A stretch of 64,000 nt of DNA from Clostridiales bacterium UBA6386 (GTDB lineage Bacteria; Bacillota; Clostridia; Oscillospirales; Oscillospiraceae): assembly GCA_002437585.1 (NCBI GenBank), contig DJQM01000035.1, positions 84,794 to 148,793 on the forward strand, in the 5' to 3' direction. Made by a program: the position numbers and the translations under genes. This document shows, piece by piece, positions 16,278 to 25,025 of the stretch. Numbering within the stretch: position 1 is the stretch's first letter; every line of letters begins with the position of its first letter. The notes under the pieces were generated by a model. The model worked only from the letters and a program-made list of their open reading frames with translations. It was not told where the DNA came from and made no database searches.

Positions 16278-17942
16278 TTACCTGCCGTCGTAGTTGCCGG
16301 GAATGGCCTCCCCGTCCACGGTTACGTCGCTGCATCCGAAGAGCTGGATATTGTTGCCGCCCAGATCCCGGAAGGTGCAGCCCTCCAGGATGATTCCGGT
16401 GGTATCGGTCATGGACACGCCGCCGTAGCTGCATTCATAAATATCGCACTTGCGCAGGGTGATCTGGGTGCAGCTTTCCGCGTTGACTCCCAGAATGCCG
16501 CAGCCGTACATGCCGCAGTCGTTGACGGTCACGTTCATGCAGTTCTCGAATTTCAGCACCCCGCCGGTACAGGCTACCGGCTCCTGGGTGTGGCCGGCAG
16601 TGAAGCCGGACAGGACAATGTTTTCGCAGCCGCTGAAAGACAGTACATCCGCATACCGGGGCACGGCGGAAATGGTATGATTCTTGGTCTTGCCGTCCTT
16701 GCTGCGGATGGTCAGATTCTTCACGCCGGTGATCACCAGGCCAGAGCCGTCGAAGTTATCCTGCCAGCGATAATATTTCTGAGGCCCGCCGCCGTATTCC
16801 TTGGCGGTGCTCAGGTCGATCTCCTTGGCATCGATGATGATTTCCGTGTTGGGGGCGATGGCAGCCAGGAATTCGTCGGCGTTCTTCACGGTGACGGAGG
16901 TAGGCTCCACGGTCTCCTCAGGCACCATGTCGTCATGGGCAATGCCCCGGAGGTCGTCCTCGGTGATGGTGTTTCCGTCGGCATCCACCGCGCCGCAGCC
17001 ATTGTCAAACCACCGGGCAATGACACCGCCAAAGGTGTTCCCGTCCAGGGTCACAAAGTTTCCGAAGGTTTTCAGGGCACAGCCTTGAAGCTCGTTGTCC
17101 CGGAAGGTGTTGTTCCGGAACACCACCTGATCCACACTGGTGCTGGTGATGAAGGAATCCACCCGGTTGTCGTAGATCTCACAGTCGGAAACCCGCACAT
17201 CCGAGCAGTTGCCCAGCAGGAACACGCCGTCCGCGCCCCAGTCCTCCTTCTTGCCCAGGTCATAGAACCGGCAGTTGGCAACCCGGATACCCGTGCTATC
17301 CTGGAAATTCACGCCCTGGTAAGAACACTCGTAAATATCGCTGTTGGCAATGGTCACGTCCCGGCAGTCCTGGGTGGACACGCCGATGATGCCGCAGCCG
17401 TAAAGGCCTACGTCCCGGATGGAAACGCCGGTACAGCCGTCCAGGTACACCACGCCGCCCACGCAGGAGCCGGTTTCCGGGGTATGTCCGGCGGTGAAGC
17501 TGTCAAGGGCGATATTCTCGCAGTTCTGGAAGGCCAGCACCTGGGCGTACCGGGGCTGGGTGACAATTTCCGTGGCCACCTTGCCGTCGCCGGTAATGGT
17601 CAGGTTTTTTACCTCATGGATCACCAGCTGGGAGCCGTCGAATACTTCCTCCCAATCGCACTTTTCGTTGCCGGTGTCGCCGCCGTAGGAGCGGGCGGTG
17701 GTCAGGTCGAAGGTGCCGCCGCTGACATGGATCGTCCGGTCGGAGCCGATGGCGGCAATGAATTCATCGGGGGTGGAAACGGTATAAACGCCGCCCTCCG
17801 GCAGGGCTTCCGCCTGAGTAGGCTCTGTTTGGCCAGGCGCGGCGGTGGCAATCACCGTGGTCTCCGTGGAAACGGTGTTGCCGCAGGCCGTGAGGGTCAG
17901 TAACAGGGTCAGGCACAAAAGAAGAGAAATTCGCTTTTTCAT
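16278..17942 (-). CDS. Beta-helix lipoprotein with duplicated right-handed repeat domain
   Basis: A 554-residue predicted lipoprotein. The signal peptide KKRISLLLCLTLLLTLTAC has a lipobox Cys at about residue 20. The rest is two tandem copies of one right-handed parallel beta-helix domain (about 50-310 and 345-550). Both contain the order FxGSxLVI, K/VKNLTI, PRYAxVLxF, NI-L--FTAGHT, LYGCGI/MYGCGI and CDIYECSYxGV. No pectate-lyase catalytic residues are obvious. The start at 17942 follows GAAAGGAAGTG. It may bind or process surface glycans, which is inference. Confidence 0.8.
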   Translation of the reverse strand: MKKRISLLLCLTLLLTLTACGNTVSTETTVIATAAPGQTEPTQAEALPEGGVYTVSTPDEFIAAIGSDRTIHVSGGTFDLTTARSYGGDTGNEKCDWEEVFDGSQLVIHEVKNLTITGDGKVATEIVTQPRYAQVLAFQNCENIALDSFTAGHTPETGSCVGGVVYLDGCTGVSIRDVGLYGCGIIGVSTQDCRDVTIANSDIYECSYQGVNFQDSTGIRVANCRFYDLGKKEDWGADGVFLLGNCSDVRVSDCEIYDNRVDSFITSTSVDQVVFRNNTFRDNELQGCALKTFGNFVTLDGNTFGGVIARWFDNGCGAVDADGNTITEDDLRGIAHDDMVPEETVEPTSVTVKNADEFLAAIAPNTEIIIDAKEIDLSTAKEYGGGPQKYYRWQDNFDGSGLVITGVKNLTIRSKDGKTKNHTISAVPRYADVLSFSGCENIVLSGFTAGHTQEPVACTGGVLKFENCMNVTVNDCGMYGCGILGVNAESCTQITLRKCDIYECSYGGVSMTDTTGIILEGCTFRDLGGNNIQLFGCSDVTVDGEAIPGNYDGR

Positions 17943-18084
17943 ACAAACACTTCCTTTCTGTTCCCTCATCATAACAGAATTGTAATATTTTGTCAATCTT
18001 TTGGCACCTTATGTTTTTCTTAAGATTCTGGGTGCCGATACACTCCGCACACCGCCCGCAAAACACACATGCCAGAAAAAACGC

Positions 18085-18273
18085 TGTCATTGCGAACCAG
18101 TGACCGATGTCACTGGTGTGGCAATCCGTTCTCTTTCAAAATGTCAGAACTCTTGACATTTTACTGGGATGCGGATTGCCACACCAGCGTGCGCATGAAT
18201 CAAGGTATGACTGCCACTGGCAGTCATTAGGATTTTGATTCGCTGCGCGGAGCACCACTGGTTCGCAATGACA
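18085..18273. repeat. Dispersed repeat family A, 189-bp element
   Basis: Same outer arms as the element at 15511 (TGTCATTGCGAACCAG and inverse), with a longer interior that includes a second small inverted repeat (TGACTGCCACTGGCAGTCA). It lies between mreB and the beta-helix gene. Confidence 0.85.
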
Positions 18274-18341
18274 GCTTAATCGTAATCTTATGCCATTTTA
18301 CAGGGAATTATCTGAATTTTGAAACTCCCCGTTGTTATTCC

Positions 18342-19388
18342 TTAACTCCGCATGGCACGGCGGCGGGCGATGTTGATGGGGCCTTCCTGCATGTTGTTGA
18401 TCCAGGCCAGGCTCTTGCCCGCGCCGTAGGCGGTACAGGAATCCGGGTCGTCGGCCAGAATGCAGGCAATGCCCGTGCGCTCCATTAAAAGCAAATCCAT
18501 GCCCCACAGCTGGCCGCAGCCGCCGGTGATGGTGATGCCGTTTTCGGAGATATCGGAAATCAACTCCGGGCTGGTCTGCTCCATGACCGCCAGCACCTCA
18601 TCGGCGATCTGCCGGGCAGGACGGCGAAGCACCTCGTAAATCTCCGTGGAGGTCAGCGTGACCATCTTGGGCATACCGGTTTTGAAATCCCGACCCTTGA
18701 TGTTCATGCTCCGCTCCTCGTCCCGGGGGTAGACCTGGCCGATCTGAATTTTCACGCTTTCCGCCGTCACCTGGCCGATGACCACGCCGTGCTGGCGGCG
18801 GACATACCGGGCAATCATTTCGTCAAAATAGTTGCCCGCGATTTTCAGGGAGGAAGACACGGCCACGCCGTTCATGCTCAGCACGGCGATGTCCGTAGTA
18901 CCGCCGCCGATGTCCACCACCATGTGGCCGCTGGCTCCCCGGATGTCCAGGCCTGCGCCCAGTCCGGCGGCCAGAGGCTCCTCAATGAGGAACACCCGGC
19001 GTGCCCCGGCCTCGATGGCGGCGTTGATCACACTGCGCTCCTCCACCTCGGATACGCCGGAGGGGACGGAGACGACCACACGGGGCTTGGGGGTGAACAG
19101 CCCTGCCTTGGTGGCAGTCTTGAACATCTCCTGGAGCATCCGGACGGTCATCTCATGGTCGGAGACAATGCCGTCCTTCAGCGGGTGCATGGCCACCACG
19201 TTGCCGGGGGTTCTGCCCAGCATATTCCGGGCGGCGGCGCCCACCTGCAGAATCTTGCCGGTGTTCCGATCCACCGCCACAACGGAAGGCTCCCGGACGA
19301 CGATGCCCTTGCCGTCGGCGTAAATCAGCACATTGGACGTACCTAAGTCAACGCCCAGATCATTGGAAAACATAGAAAACAGAGACAT
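18342..19388 (-). CDS. MreB/Mbl family actin-like rod-shape protein
   Basis: A 348-residue bacterial actin that organises lateral cell-wall synthesis under the membrane. It has phosphate-1 DLGTSNV, phosphate-2 DIGGGTTDIAVL and adenosine-site GITITGGCGQLWG motifs. There is no mreC/mreD partner nearby, so it resembles the stand-alone Mbl/MreBH type. The start at 19388 follows AAAGGTGTAGTT. It is last in the recD2-comF-mreB run. Confidence 0.92.
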   Translation of the reverse strand: MSLFSMFSNDLGVDLGTSNVLIYADGKGIVVREPSVVAVDRNTGKILQVGAAARNMLGRTPGNVVAMHPLKDGIVSDHEMTVRMLQEMFKTATKAGLFTPKPRVVVSVPSGVSEVEERSVINAAIEAGARRVFLIEEPLAAGLGAGLDIRGASGHMVVDIGGGTTDIAVLSMNGVAVSSSLKIAGNYFDEMIARYVRRQHGVVIGQVTAESVKIQIGQVYPRDEERSMNIKGRDFKTGMPKMVTLTSTEIYEVLRRPARQIADEVLAVMEQTSPELISDISENGITITGGCGQLWGMDLLLMERTGIACILADDPDSCTAYGAGKSLAWINNMQEGPINIARRRAMRS

Positions 19389-19398
19389 AACTACACCT

Positions 19399-20049
19399 TT
19401 ACTTTCGTGCCGCCGCCACAGCGGCGCAATGTACTTCCCTCGCCCCGGCACCGAGACACACGCGAGCGCATTCTCCGGCGGTAGACCCGGTGGTGAGAAT
19501 GTCGTCAACGAGCAGCACCCGCTTTCCCGACAGATTCACACCCTGCCGAAGCCGGTAGACGCCCAGCACGTTTGCCCGCCGGGCTTCTCCGCCCTTCAGG
19601 CCGGATTGGGGGCGATTATTGCGAATTTTCTGTAATACGGGGACAGGCTCCATATGGAGCTCTCTGCCCACCGCGATGGCCAGAAGCTTTGCCTGGTCAT
19701 AGCCCCGGCGAAGCCTGCGCAGGCGGCTCACCGGTACCCAGGTCAGCACGTCGAAGCCCTCCGGGTATTCCCGCTCCAGCACCATGGCAAGCATCCGGCC
19801 GTAGGAGCCGGCGTAGCTTCCGCGACCCTGGAACTTGTAGCGAAGCAGGCTTCGTCTGACGTTCCCTTCATAGTACCAGACAGCGGCGAAACTGTCAAGA
19901 AAAGGAAGCCTCTTTTTCCGATTTGGGTAGGTTGGTGCCTCCCGGCGGCACTCCCGACACAAATCCAGTTCCCCATTCCGGAGAATTTTCCCGCAGAGTA
20001 CGCACTTGGGTGGGAAGAGAAATTCCAGCAGCATGGGAAGTAACTTCAT
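19399..20049 (-). CDS. ComF family phosphoribosyltransferase-like protein
   Basis: A 216-residue ComF-family protein. The N-terminal zinc finger (CVLCGK, then CRECRR) is followed by a PRTase domain with the PRPP loop VLLVDDILTTGST. In naturally competent bacteria ComFC works in DNA uptake. No other competence gene is in view. It overlaps the recD2 stop by 4 bases, a common Firmicute pairing of helicase and ComF. Confidence 0.9.
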   Translation of the reverse strand: MKLLPMLLEFLFPPKCVLCGKILRNGELDLCRECRREAPTYPNRKKRLPFLDSFAAVWYYEGNVRRSLLRYKFQGRGSYAGSYGRMLAMVLEREYPEGFDVLTWVPVSRLRRLRRGYDQAKLLAIAVGRELHMEPVPVLQKIRNNRPQSGLKGGEARRANVLGVYRLRQGVNLSGKRVLLVDDILTTGSTAGECARVCLGAGAREVHCAAVAAARK

Positions 20050-22259
20050 TCCGCTCTCCCCTGCAAACGCAGCTTCAGGCCGCTGTAGCGCCGGTTCTTC
20101 CGGGCGTTTTCCACCATAGTTCCCACGGTCTCTTCCCGACCCACAATAATCAGCAGCTCCCGAGCCCGGGTGATGGCGGTGTAGAGAATACTCCGGCTGA
20201 GCAGGTACGGCGAGCCGTTCCAGGCGGTGAGGATCACCGCCCGATACTCGCTGCCCTGGCTCTTATGCACCGTCATGGCATAGGCCGGCTCCAGCTCTCC
20301 CAATTGGGTAAAGTCATATTCCGCCAGCCGGTCGTCAAACAGGACGGTCATGGTCTCCGAGGCCGGGTCGATGGTCTGAATATGACCCACATCCCCGTTA
20401 AAAATCCCCGCGCCTACCGCGCTTGCGTCGGGCTTTTTCCAGAGGATATCGTAGTTATTGCGAATCTGCATCACCCGATCCCCCTCCCGGAACTGATAGT
20501 CCCCGTAGGCGCGCTCCTTTTTGTCCGGTGACGGCGGGTTCAGAGCCGCCTGCAAAAGCCGATTCAGATTCACCGTGCCCACCGCCCCCTTCCGGGTGGG
20601 GGAAAGCACCTGAATCTGATCCGTGGGAATGCCCATTTTCTGAGGAAGCCGGGTGGCGCACAGATCCCGGATGAGGGTACACACCGCTTCCTCACTGCTC
20701 CGGCGCATGAAGAAGAAATCGCTGCTGACGCACTTTAAGTCCGGCATTTCCCCCTGGTTCACCCGGTGGGCGTTCATGACGATGAGACTTTTCTGAGCCT
20801 GTCGGAAAATTTCCGTCAGCCGGACGGTGGGAAGTACCCCGCTTCGCAGCATATCCCCGAAGGGAAAGCCCGGCCCCACCGGGGGCAGCTGATCCGGGTC
20901 GCCCACCAGAATCAGCCGTTTTCCCGCCGGGATGGCCTGCAGAAGGCTGTAAAGCAGCGATACATCCACCATGGACATTTCGTCCACGATCACCGCGTCG
21001 CATTTCAAAGGGTTTTCCGCGTCTCTGGCAAAAAACATCTTCCCCGTGGCCGGATCGATCCCCGCCTCCAGAAGCCTGTGGATGGTGGAAGCGTCCTCCC
21101 CGGTGACCTCCGTCAGCCGCTTGGCCGCCCGGCCGGTAGGAGCCGCCAGCAGGCACCGGAGCTGATTCTGACCCAGAAGCTCCAGAATGCCCCGCAGAAT
21201 GGTGGTTTTACCGGTGCCGGGGCCGCCGGTGATGAGCAGCAGGCCAGAGGTAGCCGCCTCCCGGATGGCCTGGGTCTGCTCGGCGGAATAGGCGATTCCG
21301 CCCTCCCTGGCAATGGCCTGAATCTGCTTGTCCAGCCCCCGCGGCTCCGGAAAGCTGTGGCCGGCAAAGTCCAGAAGCATCCGGGTACACTCGGTTTCCG
21401 CCTCGTGAAGCTCAGGCAGGTAAATCACCGTGATCCCCGCAAGCTTCTCCCGCACCAGCCGGTCGGCCTCCAGAAGCCGGGCGATGCCCTGCTTTACCGG
21501 CTCGTCGGTTTCCAGCTGCAAAAGCCTTGCGGTGGCGGCAATGAGCTTTTCCTCCGGCAGGAAGCAGTGGCCGCCGGTGAGATTGTAGCTCAGCTCAAAC
21601 AGGGTACCCGCCTCCACCCGCCGGGGGTCGTCCCCCGCCACGCCCAGGCTGATGGCAAACTGATCCACCGCACCGAAGGAGGCGTTCAGCTCCTCGTCCA
21701 TCAGCAGGTACGGGTCGTCGTACAGAAGCTCCATGGTGCTGTCGCCGTACCGCTTGTACACCCGCACCGCCAGCTCCGCGCTCAGATGGTGCAGGGCGAA
21801 AAACTCCATAATCTGCCGGATGCCCACATGGAGCTTGAATTCCTCGCCGATCTTCCGAGCCTTTTCCCGGGAAATGCCGGGCACTTCCGCCAGCCGCTCC
21901 GGCTCCCGCTCCATGACGGCCAGGGTCTGGTCGCCGAACAGCTCCACGATCCGGGCCGCCGTCCGGGGGCCGATGCCCTTGACGACCCGGCTGGACAGGT
22001 AGTTGAGGATCTCCAGGGAGGTCTGGGGCATGAGCCGCTCCAGAAATTCCGCCTCGAACTGACGGCCGTAATTGGAATGGTTGCTCCACTTGCCCGTGAC
22101 CATCAGCCGCTCGCCTACGGCGGGCAGGGGGATGGTACCTACCACCGTCACCGTCTGACCGCCGCCCAGGTTCAGCCGCAGCACCGCATAGCCGTTTTCA
22201 TAATTCTGATAGACCACGGCACTGACCGCGCCCTGGAGAATCTCCAGTTCCTGTTCCAT
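20046..22259 (-). CDS. recD2: RecD2-type ATP-dependent DNA helicase
   Basis: A 737-residue SF1B helicase (RecD-like/YrrC) acting without RecBC, in repair and replication-fork handling. The N-terminal region has an OB-like part and helix-hairpin-helix segments (GIGPRTAARI, GISREKARKIGEEF). The helicase core shows Walker A GGPGTGKTT (about residue 340), DEMSMVD, GDPDQLPPVGPG and the C-terminal AMTVHKSQGSEY. The start at 22259 follows AGGAGAGAACT; an upstream ATG is poorly placed. Confidence 0.93.
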   Translation of the reverse strand: MEQELEILQGAVSAVVYQNYENGYAVLRLNLGGGQTVTVVGTIPLPAVGERLMVTGKWSNHSNYGRQFEAEFLERLMPQTSLEILNYLSSRVVKGIGPRTAARIVELFGDQTLAVMEREPERLAEVPGISREKARKIGEEFKLHVGIRQIMEFFALHHLSAELAVRVYKRYGDSTMELLYDDPYLLMDEELNASFGAVDQFAISLGVAGDDPRRVEAGTLFELSYNLTGGHCFLPEEKLIAATARLLQLETDEPVKQGIARLLEADRLVREKLAGITVIYLPELHEAETECTRMLLDFAGHSFPEPRGLDKQIQAIAREGGIAYSAEQTQAIREAATSGLLLITGGPGTGKTTILRGILELLGQNQLRCLLAAPTGRAAKRLTEVTGEDASTIHRLLEAGIDPATGKMFFARDAENPLKCDAVIVDEMSMVDVSLLYSLLQAIPAGKRLILVGDPDQLPPVGPGFPFGDMLRSGVLPTVRLTEIFRQAQKSLIVMNAHRVNQGEMPDLKCVSSDFFFMRRSSEEAVCTLIRDLCATRLPQKMGIPTDQIQVLSPTRKGAVGTVNLNRLLQAALNPPSPDKKERAYGDYQFREGDRVMQIRNNYDILWKKPDASAVGAGIFNGDVGHIQTIDPASETMTVLFDDRLAEYDFTQLGELEPAYAMTVHKSQGSEYRAVILTAWNGSPYLLSRSILYTAITRARELLIIVGREETVGTMVENARKNRRYSGLKLRLQGRAE

Positions 22260-22408
22260 AGTTCTCTCCTGTTCCGCCTGGGACGTTTTTTGTTTTATTT
22301 TACACCACTTTCCACCAATTGGAAAGAGGAAAGTCAAATCTTTTATGAACAAAGCGCAAACAATCGTACATGAATTGTTTGCGGATTGAAAAAACCGACA
22401 AAAAATTC

Positions 22409-22437
22409 TTGCTTTTTTCGTCATTTCTCGCTATAAT
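22409..22437 (+). promoter_or_regulatory. Promoter of the ATP synthase operon
   Basis: TTGCTT and TATAAT with a 17-base spacer, about 35 bases before the first gene of the operon. Confidence 0.75.
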
Positions 22438-22470
22438 GGAAGACAAAGCAGAGGTTTGGGAGGTGGAGGC

Positions 22471-22728
22471 TTGAAATTCCTCGCACTGCTGATGTGGGTC
22501 GGTCAATTCGGCTTCTCCGCCGTCTTTCCTACCCTGTTTTTTCTGCTTCTGGCTCAGTACCTTCGGCAGAAGTTTGGCCTGGGGCTTTGGATTGTGGCAG
22601 TTTTGGGTATCATCGGAATACTGACCAGCATCCGCAGTGCCAGAGCCTGTCTGCATTCCATGCTGAAGGCCGCCCGGGAAATCACGGATGACCGGAAGCC
22701 TCCGGTGGGCTTTAACGATCACTCCTGA
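22471..22728 (+). CDS. AtpI/AtpZ-like small membrane protein
   Basis: An 85-residue two-helix membrane protein of the type found at the head of F-ATPase operons (AtpZ/AtpI-like, thought to help c-ring assembly or Mg2+ supply). Helices lie at about 3-30 and 35-57. I place the start at the TTG at 22471 because GGGAGGTGGAGG lies just before it. An upstream in-frame TTG at 22456 would put this site inside the gene. Confidence 0.7.
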   Translation: MKFLALLMWVGQFGFSAVFPTLFFLLLAQYLRQKFGLGLWIVAVLGIIGILTSIRSARACLHSMLKAAREITDDRKPPVGFNDHS

Positions 22729-22750
22729 TATAAGGAAGGGATTTTACTTT

Positions 22751-23227
22751 ATGAAACTGCAACCCGCTTCCCGCAAGGAGCTGACCCGCATCACCCTGGG
22801 CACCGCAGTCTGCGACGGCATTTTAATCGCCGTCCTGTTCGTGCTGAGTCTGGTGGGCGTTGGCACCTTTGATCTTTTCCGGATTCTGCTGGGCACCGTC
22901 TGCGGTACGGTGGTGGCGGTGGCAAACTTTGCCATTCTCTGCCTGACAGTGCAGAGTGCCACGGAAATCGACAACAAGAAAAAAATGAAAGCCCGGTTCC
23001 AGCGCAGCTACAATCTGCGGCTGCTGATCCAGGCCGCCTGGGTGGTTGCCTGCTACCTGATAAAGCCCATCCACTTTGTGGCCGGAGCCGCTCCCATTCT
23101 CTTCCCCAACGTTGTGATTCTCTTCCTGCAAAGCCGGGGCAAGCTCTTCGAGCCTGGTACCGGCACCGCCAAGCCCCATTCTGACGGGGAGGAGCCGGAG
23201 GATCATTTGGAGACCTTTGAAAGCTAA
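22751..23227 (+). CDS. atpI: ATP synthase accessory subunit I
   Basis: A 158-residue protein with four hydrophobic segments, resembling the ATP synthase I family that assists c-ring assembly. The ATG at 22751 follows AAGGAAGGGATTTTACTTT. It lies between the AtpZ-like gene and atpB, the usual place. Confidence 0.75.
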   Translation: MKLQPASRKELTRITLGTAVCDGILIAVLFVLSLVGVGTFDLFRILLGTVCGTVVAVANFAILCLTVQSATEIDNKKKMKARFQRSYNLRLLIQAAWVVACYLIKPIHFVAGAAPILFPNVVILFLQSRGKLFEPGTGTAKPHSDGEEPEDHLETFES

Positions 23228-23259
23228 CGATTCAAGATATAATGAGGTGATTGTTTTTT

Positions 23260-24138
23260 ATGGAAGTCGAAATCAATGGCGCGCGCATCCTTGCCACCTT
23301 TGAGAACGTCCCGCTGTTCGGAACGGTGCAGATCACCCAGACCCTGTTGGTTGCCTGGCTGGTGCTCATCATTGTCTCTGCCCTGTGCATCTGGCTTGGT
23401 TCGGGGCTGAAGGTCACCGGCATCTCCCGGAAGCAGGCCGTGGCGGAAATGGTCTACAATGCTCTGGTCAATTTCGTCCGGGGCAACATGGGGCCGGAAT
23501 TTGACCGGTACATTCCCCTGGTCGGTGCCATCTTCGTCACCAGCATCTTCTCCAACCTCATCAGCCTTGTGGGCATCTGGAGCCCCACGGCGGATCTGAT
23601 GACGGAGCTGGCCTGGGGTCTTGTGGTGTTCGTGCTCATCACCTACCACAAGATCAAGGCAAACGGCCTGGGGGGCTATCTGAAGGGCTTCCTGGATCCC
23701 ATCTTTATATTGCTTCCCATCAACATTCTGAGCGAGTGCTTCACCCCCGTGTCCATGGCCTGCCGTCACTTCGGCAACATCCTGTCCGGCACAGTCATCA
23801 GCGCGCTGATCTACGCCGCCCTGACCGCCGCCAGCACCGCACTGTTCCATCTGCTTGGCTCTCAACTGTATGTGGGCATTGTGGTAGCCGCTGCGGGTGC
23901 CGCGCTCATCGTTATGGGTAAGAAGTCCGGGAAGAAATTCCCCTTCATTGTCGGCATCATTGCCGCGATCTTAGGCGTTCTGGGTGTCATTACCTGTCTG
24001 GGTCTCAGCTATCCCTGGCTGACTGTGGGCATTCCCGCCATTCCCAGTCTGTACTTCGACTGGTTCGGCGGCTGCATCCAGGCCTTCATCTTCTGCACCC
24101 TGACCACTCTCTTCATCAAACAGGCCGCAGGCGATTGA
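23260..24138 (+). CDS. atpB: ATP synthase F0 subunit a
   Basis: The stator channel subunit of the F0 sector. The essential Arg is R169 in ACRHFGNILSG (usually RLFGN), and the last helix is FDWFGGCIQAFIFCTLTTLFI. At 292 residues it is longer than many clostridial homologues. Between the helix after Arg169 and the last helix there is an extra, largely hydrophobic stretch (about 202-255) with a basic turn GKKSGKKF. It could form an added membrane hairpin. The start at 23260 is set by GAGGTGA; a TTG three codons upstream is possible. Confidence 0.93.
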   Translation: MEVEINGARILATFENVPLFGTVQITQTLLVAWLVLIIVSALCIWLGSGLKVTGISRKQAVAEMVYNALVNFVRGNMGPEFDRYIPLVGAIFVTSIFSNLISLVGIWSPTADLMTELAWGLVVFVLITYHKIKANGLGGYLKGFLDPIFILLPINILSECFTPVSMACRHFGNILSGTVISALIYAALTAASTALFHLLGSQLYVGIVVAAAGAALIVMGKKSGKKFPFIVGIIAAILGVLGVITCLGLSYPWLTVGIPAIPSLYFDWFGGCIQAFIFCTLTTLFIKQAAGD

Positions 24139-24196
24139 CTGCCGCCATTTGAATAGAAAACACACACGTTCATCAAAAAATTAGGAGGAAAATCGT

Positions 24197-24469
24197 ATGG
24201 AAATTCTGGCTAAAGGCATTGCTCTGGCAGGCTGCGGCATCGGCGCCGGCTTGGCTCTGATCGCGGGTATCGGCCCTGGTATCGGCGAAGGCAACTGCGC
24301 CGCCCGTGCCTGTGAGGTCATCGGTCGGAACCCCGAGTGCAAGGGCGACGTGACCAGCACCATGATCCTGGGTATCGCTCTGTCCGAGACCACCGGTATT
24401 TACGGCTTCGTTACCGGTCTGCTGCTGATCTTCGTGGCTCCCGGCATGTTCATGAACTATCTGGGCTGA
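24197..24469 (+). CDS. atpE: ATP synthase F0 subunit c, Na+-type two-carboxylate site
   Basis: A 90-residue hairpin proteolipid that forms the rotor ring. The ion site reads E31 in helix 1 (GIGEG, where classic Na+ rings have Gln) and E64-T65-T66 with Y69 in helix 2 (LSETTGIYG). E64 is the essential carboxylate. T65/T66/Y69 correspond to the S/T and Tyr ligands of Na+-binding rings. Two carboxylates match the arrangement described for Fusobacterium nucleatum. Na+ coupling is therefore likely but not proven. GGAGGAAAATCGT precedes the ATG. Confidence 0.96.
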   Translation: MEILAKGIALAGCGIGAGLALIAGIGPGIGEGNCAARACEVIGRNPECKGDVTSTMILGIALSETTGIYGFVTGLLLIFVAPGMFMNYLG

Positions 24470-24515
24470 TTCCGGCATTTCACTCATTCATTTTACGCCG
24501 GAAGGAGGCAATGCA

Positions 24516-25025
24516 ATGGATACCCTTTACCAGTCCTTAGTGACGGTAAATCCTGTTACCCTGATCGCGCAGATTTGCAATCTGTTCCTCCAGCTGCTGG
24601 TCTTCAAGATCTTCTTCCTGGATAAGATCAAGGCGATCATCGATCAGCGCCGGGAAGCCGCCGACAAGCAGATCACCGAGGCGGAAAACGCCAAGGCGGA
24701 GGCCATGAGCATCAAGAAGACCTATGAGCAGAACATGCTCCAGGCCAAGGCCAAGGCCGACGATCTGCTCCAGAGCGCCCAGCGCACCGCCAATTCCCGC
24801 AGCGAGGAGATCATCGCCCAGGCTCAGCAGCAGGCGGCGCAGCTCAAGTCCAAGGCCGCCGATGACATTGCTCTGGAGAAGAAAAAAGCCATCAACGAGG
24901 CCAAAAACGAGATTTCCGACCTGGCAATGGCCATCGCCGGTAAGGTGGTCGGCCGGGAGCTGAACGAGGCTGACCAGGCGGATATGATCGACCGCTTCAT
25001 TGACGAATTGGGTGATAACGTATGA
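24516..25025 (+). CDS. atpF: ATP synthase F0 subunit b
   Basis: A 169-residue peripheral-stalk subunit: one N-terminal membrane helix (about 12-35), then a long charged, alanine-rich coiled coil. GGAGGCAATGC precedes the ATG. It overlaps atpH by 4 bases (ATGA). Confidence 0.95.
   Translation: MDTLYQSLVTVNPVTLIAQICNLFLQLLVFKIFFLDKIKAIIDQRREAADKQITEAENAKAEAMSIKKTYEQNMLQAKAKADDLLQSAQRTANSRSEEIIAQAQQQAAQLKSKAADDIALEKKKAINEAKNEISDLAMAIAGKVVGRELNEADQADMIDRFIDELGDNV

Noticed and set aside
16278..17942. Pectate lyase or other polysaccharide lyase
   Set aside because: The beta-helix fold is evident, but no catalytic Arg/Asp or calcium-site pattern could be seen, so no enzyme name is given.
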